Positions 60,463 through 64,000 of a stretch of DNA of 64,000 nucleotides are shown piece after piece. Made by a program: the position numbers and the translations under genes. The stretch comes from Nitratireductor aquimarinus (GTDB lineage Bacteria; Pseudomonadota; Alphaproteobacteria; Rhizobiales; Rhizobiaceae). The stretch spans positions 310,001 to 374,000 of the forward strand of contig NZ_JAFKDE010000004.1 in assembly GCF_017255295.1 (NCBI RefSeq), read 5' to 3'. Within the stretch, counting starts at the first letter, position 1; each line of letters begins with the position of its first letter. The notes beneath the pieces are model-generated. The model had not been told where the DNA came from and ran no database searches. It saw only the letters and a program-made list of their open reading frames with translations.

Positions 60463-61776
60463 TCAGCCGAAGCTGGTGAGATAGGCCGAGACAACGCGAT
60501 GATCGTCGTCCAGACCGTAGAGGATCGCGTGCCGGTCGAGGCAGGTGCAGGGGTGCGAGATGCCGAACTCCACCACATCGCCGACATGCAGATCGACGCC
60601 ATCGCCCAGTGAGACGAAGGCATGCTGATCGTTCAACGCAGTGACGCGAACCGTCTTAGAAAGAGCGGTGCGCACGCCATCACGATAGAACGCCAGTGGG
60701 CGCGGCAGGCCCTGATCGGCTGCCACATCGCGCAGACCCATGCCGCAAACGGCAAGCCCCGGCTCCGGCCTCGAAAGAACCTCGGCCCAGACACGAAGCG
60801 CGGGGCGGAACCCGGTGGCCGCCGAAACCGCTTTTCCGCCGATCACGAAACCAGACCGGTTGTCGAGGCCGGTGAGACCGCGCTCATAGATGCCGTGATC
60901 ATGAAAGAAGATCGCGCCGCTGCGCAAAACCAGAACCGCGTTTTGATCTGCGGCGACCACCGCCTTCAGACCGCGAACCACCATGTCGAAATAAACCGAG
61001 CCGCCGGCGGTGACGATCATCGGACGCTCCGGCCCAAGCCGCTGGCGCAGCGCAGAGAAAAGCGTTGCCGTGCGTTCGACCAGAGCAGAAATGCGCAGCG
61101 CCGTCTCAGCCGCATCGGGCGTTGCGGCTGCACCTTCGTAAGCCGCGACGCCGGCGAGCCGGAAAGTGTCGGTCTCGCGTTCGAGAATGGCCTCGGCGAG
61201 CTGTAACGCGGCTTCACCGGAGCGGAGCCCGCCACGGGCAGCGCCCAGCTCGACCAGAAGTCCGAGCGGCGGCAGATCCGTGGAAGAAGACCAGGCGGAA
61301 GCGAGCGCCTCCATCATCTCGCGTGAATCGACGAAGATCGAGAGATCGGCATCGGGATAGGCGGAGACCAGGCGGGCAAGCCGTCTCGCTGCCGCCGGGC
61401 CACCGATCTCGTTTGCGAGGATCAGGCGGCGGAAGCCCGCGCGCAGCATGACGGAAGCCTGACGAATGTCGGCCACTGTGACGCCCCATGCCCCGGCCTC
61501 GACGAGACGGGCGGCGATGGCCGGCGACATCGGCGTCTTGGCGTGTGGTGCGATCTCGACGCCCTGCTCGCGCACATAGGTCATCATCAGATCGACATTG
61601 TTGGCGAACGCCGTTTCATCGAGCGAGATCAATGGCAGGGACATGGCGCCATCAAAGGGCTTCCACCCCTGATCGCCAATGGCGCCGAGGCCAAGGGCTG
61701 CATGGCCTGCGGGAAAACCGCGAACGCGGTCATCGATGACGGGATCGCTCGCAGTGGTGAGCGTGGCGTCAGACAT
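60463..61776 (-). CDS. D-serine dehydratase/D-threonine aldolase-like PLP enzyme (alanine racemase N-terminal fold)
   Basis: 437 aa. The PLP Lys80 is in IAPHAKTPMSP, and the barrel carries LVELGAARGGLR. The C-terminal zinc ligands of the DSD1 family are visible in FGISHPCTCLDRHA (His and Cys). The N-terminal extension of about 35 residues (residues 1-35) is longer than in D-threonine aldolases. The family acts on beta-hydroxy D-amino acids such as D-serine or D-threo-3-hydroxyaspartate. ATG 61776 has AGGA 8 bases upstream and overlaps the amidohydrolase stop by 8 bases. The adjacent RidA protein fits a dehydratase making enamine products. Confidence 0.9.
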   Translation of the reverse strand: MSDATLTTASDPVIDDRVRGFPAGHAALGLGAIGDQGWKPFDGAMSLPLISLDETAFANNVDLMMTYVREQGVEIAPHAKTPMSPAIAARLVEAGAWGVTVADIRQASVMLRAGFRRLILANEIGGPAAARRLARLVSAYPDADLSIFVDSREMMEALASAWSSSTDLPPLGLLVELGAARGGLRSGEAALQLAEAILERETDTFRLAGVAAYEGAAATPDAAETALRISALVERTATLFSALRQRLGPERPMIVTAGGSVYFDMVVRGLKAVVAADQNAVLVLRSGAIFFHDHGIYERGLTGLDNRSGFVIGGKAVSAATGFRPALRVWAEVLSRPEPGLAVCGMGLRDVAADQGLPRPLAFYRDGVRTALSKTVRVTALNDQHAFVSLGDGVDLHVGDVVEFGISHPCTCLDRHAILYGLDDDHRVVSAYLTSFG

Positions 61777-62725
61777 GGGAAGCATCCTGTGATGTTTGCG
61801 AAGGCGACAGGCCAAGGCGGTAAATGCGGTTCGCCGTCGAGAAGAACAGGGCTTCCTGCTCATCATGCGAATGGCTGGCGGCTGTGGTTCTGAACGCGCC
61901 ATAAAGCGCATCGAAATCCGCGTGCAGACCGGCAACGGGAAAATCACTGGCGAACATGGCGCGCTGCGGCCCGAAACAGGCGATGCAGTGGTCGATCACC
62001 ATGCGCAGACTGTCGACTGTCCAGTGGTGATCATAGGCCACGGGATCGGAGATCTTGATGGCGATGTTGGGCGCACTGGAAAGCTCCGAAAGCCCGTTGC
62101 GCCAAAGCGCCAAGCCTTCCTCGCTGCGGTCAACCGGGCTGCCGCAATGGTTGAGCACGAATTGCGTGTCGGGATGATCGGCGACAAGGCGCGCCGCCTC
62201 CCCCATCTGCCAGGGAAAGAGCATGAGATCGAAGCTGAGGCCGAGTTCGGTGGCGCGCGAAAGCCCCTCGCGCCAGCGCGGGTCGCTCATCATGCCTTCG
62301 CGGGAGGCGAAGCTCTTTGCCGGGTCGGGATGCCAGCTGACGATATCGCGAATGCCGACCACAGCGGGATTTGCAGCCTCGCGCTCCACTAGGCGCTGCG
62401 CATCCGCACCGGCAAGCGGCACGCGCGCCACATAGCGCGCGGCAACGCCAAAACGCCTGTCGAGACTGTCGAGCCAGCGCGTTTCCTCCAGCGGGAAATC
62501 ATCCGACCAGCCGGCCTCGACATGGACGGTGGCGACGATGTTCTGGCGGGCCGCGTCCCACAGATATTCGCCCACGCCATAGTCGCGACGGATCGGCGCG
62601 ATGCTGCCGAACACCATCTCCTCATCAGCGGCTTCAGGCGGCGCAAGCCAGGGGTGCCTGCCAAGCGACAGGTCCCACAGATGGTGGTGCGGGTCGACGA
62701 CCGGACCCGCATAGGCAGAACTCAT
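61769..62725 (-). CDS. Amidohydrolase 2 family protein (metal-dependent TIM-barrel hydrolase)
   Basis: 318 aa. The N-terminal metal motif DPHHHLWDL holds three adjacent histidines, as in the L-fuconolactonase/4-sulfomuconolactonase group. Further ligands are in FVLNHCGSP, and the catalytic Asp in MFASDFPVAGL. Such enzymes hydrolyse lactones or small cyclic amides. It begins with ATG 62725 overlapping the preceding permease stop (ATGA) and overlaps the PLP enzyme by 8 bases. It could open a lactone or cyclic amide before deacylation steps; inference only. Confidence 0.9.
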   Translation of the reverse strand: MSSAYAGPVVDPHHHLWDLSLGRHPWLAPPEAADEEMVFGSIAPIRRDYGVGEYLWDAARQNIVATVHVEAGWSDDFPLEETRWLDSLDRRFGVAARYVARVPLAGADAQRLVEREAANPAVVGIRDIVSWHPDPAKSFASREGMMSDPRWREGLSRATELGLSFDLMLFPWQMGEAARLVADHPDTQFVLNHCGSPVDRSEEGLALWRNGLSELSSAPNIAIKISDPVAYDHHWTVDSLRMVIDHCIACFGPQRAMFASDFPVAGLHADFDALYGAFRTTAASHSHDEQEALFFSTANRIYRLGLSPSQTSQDASHV

Positions 62726-63663
62726 CGTCGCGCCTCACGCCCCGAGATCAGGAGCAGCGCCAGAATGAGCGATCCGAACATGATGGACCGCCAGCCGGGC
62801 GACGCGTTGACCACGGTGATCAGCGCCGTGGTGGTGACGAGAAGGATCGCGCCGGGAATGGTGCCGGCATAGGTGCCGCGCCCGCCCAGAATGGAGGTGC
62901 CCCCCAGAACCACGGCGGCGATGGACGTCAGAAGATAGGGATCGCCGATGCCCACATAGCCCTGACGGTTCATGCCGAGGATCAGGATGCCGGCAAGACC
63001 GGCAAAGAAGCCCGAAAGCGTGAACAGGAGCAGCGTGTTGCGCTTGACGCTGACGCCCGAAAGCTCGGTTGCCAGCGGGTTGGCCCCCAGCGCCAGAAAA
63101 CGCGCGCCGGCCGGCATGCGGTGGATGATGAGCAGCACCACGATCGACACGGCCACCCACAGGAGAACGCCGGCGGGAATGCCGAAGGGCCGCGCCTGGC
63201 CGAGCCAGATGACGGTTGCGTTCGTGACGGAGACGGCGCTGCCGCCGGCGACGATGACCAGCATGCCCTGCAGGAAGGTCGCCATGGCCAGCGTCATGAT
63301 GATGGGCGGCACTCTGAGATAGGCCGCGCCAACGCCATTGAGAAAGCCGATGCTGGACGCGATGCCCAGCGCAAGCACGATGCCCACGAGGCCGGTGGGA
63401 TCGATGTCGGGCGAGATGAGCGGCAGGAGAATGGCCGTGACCGTGATGACCGCGCCGACCGAAAGGTCGATGCCGCCCATCAGGATCACGAGCGTCTGGC
63501 CGGCGGCGACGATGCCGATGACTGCGGAGAGTTCCAGCAGGTAGCGCAGATGGCCGAAGGCTCCGAAGCCACGCAGCGTGAGGCTGGCGACGATCCAGAC
63601 GAGGATCACCAGGATCAGCGTCAGAAGCGGCGGATTGCGGAAGGCCGACTTGAGAGCGTTCAT
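62722..63663 (-). CDS. RbsC-type ABC transporter permease
   Basis: 313 aa permease of the ribose/xylose family. Several spans; the conserved GQTLVILMGGIDLSVGAVI near residue 60, LGANPLATELSGVSVKRN and GGTSILGGRGTYAGTIPGAI are diagnostic. ATG 63663 has GGAGGG 8 bases upstream. It follows a second permease of the same family (63660-64000, truncated) by ATGA overlap. These carbohydrate-family permeases sit in a cluster of amino-acid enzymes, so the ligand may be a sugar-like or amino-acid derivative. Confidence 0.93.
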   Translation of the reverse strand: MNALKSAFRNPPLLTLILVILVWIVASLTLRGFGAFGHLRYLLELSAVIGIVAAGQTLVILMGGIDLSVGAVITVTAILLPLISPDIDPTGLVGIVLALGIASSIGFLNGVGAAYLRVPPIIMTLAMATFLQGMLVIVAGGSAVSVTNATVIWLGQARPFGIPAGVLLWVAVSIVVLLIIHRMPAGARFLALGANPLATELSGVSVKRNTLLLFTLSGFFAGLAGILILGMNRQGYVGIGDPYLLTSIAAVVLGGTSILGGRGTYAGTIPGAILLVTTTALITVVNASPGWRSIMFGSLILALLLISGREARR

Positions 63664-64000
63664 GGCTTTGCCCTCCACTGGCTGGTCAATTGCGGGATCG
63701 CGACGGCGCCGACGATGATGAGGCCCTGCGCCACATATTGAGCGACCGGCGGGAAGCCGAGGAAGAACATGACGTTGATCATGACCGAGAGAAGCAGGCT
63801 GCCGCAGATGACGCCGCGCATCGTGCCCTTGCCGCCGAGAAAGGCGACGCCGCCAAGCACCGCGCCGGCGATGGAGTTGAGCGTGAAGGGCGTGCCGATG
63901 ACCGGATCGCCAGAGCCGGTCTGGGCTGCAACGAAGAGGCCGGCAAGGGCTGCCAGCAGACCCGACAGCGCGAAGGCGAACACCTTGACGCGCTCGACGG
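63660..64000 (-). CDS. RbsC-type ABC transporter permease, C-terminal part (5' end beyond window)
   Basis: The open frame runs from the window edge to TGA at 63660-63662, ending PQLTSQWRAKP, and is overlapped by the start of the next permease. The visible 113 codons include FALSGLLAALAGLFVAAQTG, TLNSIAGAVLGGVAFLGGKG and ICGSLLLSVMINVMFFLG, typical for the last two spans of RbsC-type permeases. The N-terminal spans lie outside the window. It is the partner permease, so the importer genes (ATPase, binding protein) probably lie beyond base 64000. Confidence 0.9.
   Translation of the reverse strand, partial: VERVKVFAFALSGLLAALAGLFVAAQTGSGDPVIGTPFTLNSIAGAVLGGVAFLGGKGTMRGVICGSLLLSVMINVMFFLGFPPVAQYVAQGLIIVGAVAIPQLTSQWRAKP

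Noticed and set aside
1-64000. Prophage, insertion sequence or genomic island
   Set aside because: No integrase, transposase, tRNA attachment site or long compositional break is visible; only one regulator remnant and small palindromic repeats.

Overview
This 64 kb window is chromosome-like, GC-rich DNA, densely packed with genes. It most likely comes from an alphaproteobacterium of the Hyphomicrobiales (Rhizobiales). The lineage call rests on a short tail-less second FtsZ (FtsZ2), several palindromic intergenic repeats of a kind common in rhizobia, Brucella and Mesorhizobium, and a gene stock rich in ABC importers for amino acids and polyamines. I saw no phage, transposase, CRISPR array, rRNA or tRNA gene.

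Layout. Bases 1-127 hold the end of an ABC permease gene. 309-7888 (+) is a LIV-type amino-acid importer operon (livM, livH, livG, livF, binding protein) that runs into an amidase and an N-acyl-D-amino-acid deacylase; a LysR gene faces it at 7904-8797. 8980-15026 (+) is an unusual biosynthetic cluster: GNAT-like protein, AsnB-type amidotransferase, acyl carrier protein, AMP-forming acyl ligase and an NAD-synthase-like protein. 15027-17603 is an arginine-to-proline module (arginase, ornithine cyclodeaminase) with a divergent Lrp regulator. 17730-22217 holds two Gfo/Idh/MocA oxidoreductases, a secreted GH5 glycosidase and a methyltransferase. ftsZ2 (22319-23344) lies behind a glucosylglycerate operon (glucosyl-3-phosphoglycerate synthase, its phosphatase and a GH13 phosphorylase; 23519-27317).

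28431-35223 (-) is a putrescine/polyamine operon: PuuD-like hydrolase, DUF3830 protein, PotD/B/C/A-type importer and aminobutyraldehyde dehydrogenase. A phosphoribosyltransferase and an M20 amidohydrolase follow. 37585-45126 (-) is a purine-salvage operon: LacI regulator, a polyamine-family importer, nucleoside hydrolase and adenine deaminase. 45257-47800 is the copper ATPase CopA behind a clear CueR-type promoter.

47877-52525 (-) is the most striking regulatory unit. A complete cobalamin riboswitch precedes nrdA and nrdB. NrdB has Phe instead of the radical Tyr and Glu instead of the first Asp ligand, which is the signature of a class Ic (Mn/Fe) ribonucleotide reductase. A possible NrdR box overlaps the presumed promoter, and an RBS-masking hairpin sits next to the nrdA start codon. 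These features predict that the cell also has a B12-dependent reductase elsewhere and represses the B12-independent enzyme when B12 is plentiful.

52628-64000 (-) is a long catabolic block for modified or D-configured amino acids: a truncated MocR-type gene remnant, a polar amino-acid ABC importer, an unknown TIM-barrel-like protein, a second D-aminoacylase, an aspartoacylase-like deacylase, a RidA protein, a D-serine dehydratase/D-threonine aldolase-like PLP enzyme, an amidohydrolase and two RbsC-type permeases, the second running off the window. All function calls are family-level readings of the protein sequences; no database search was possible.
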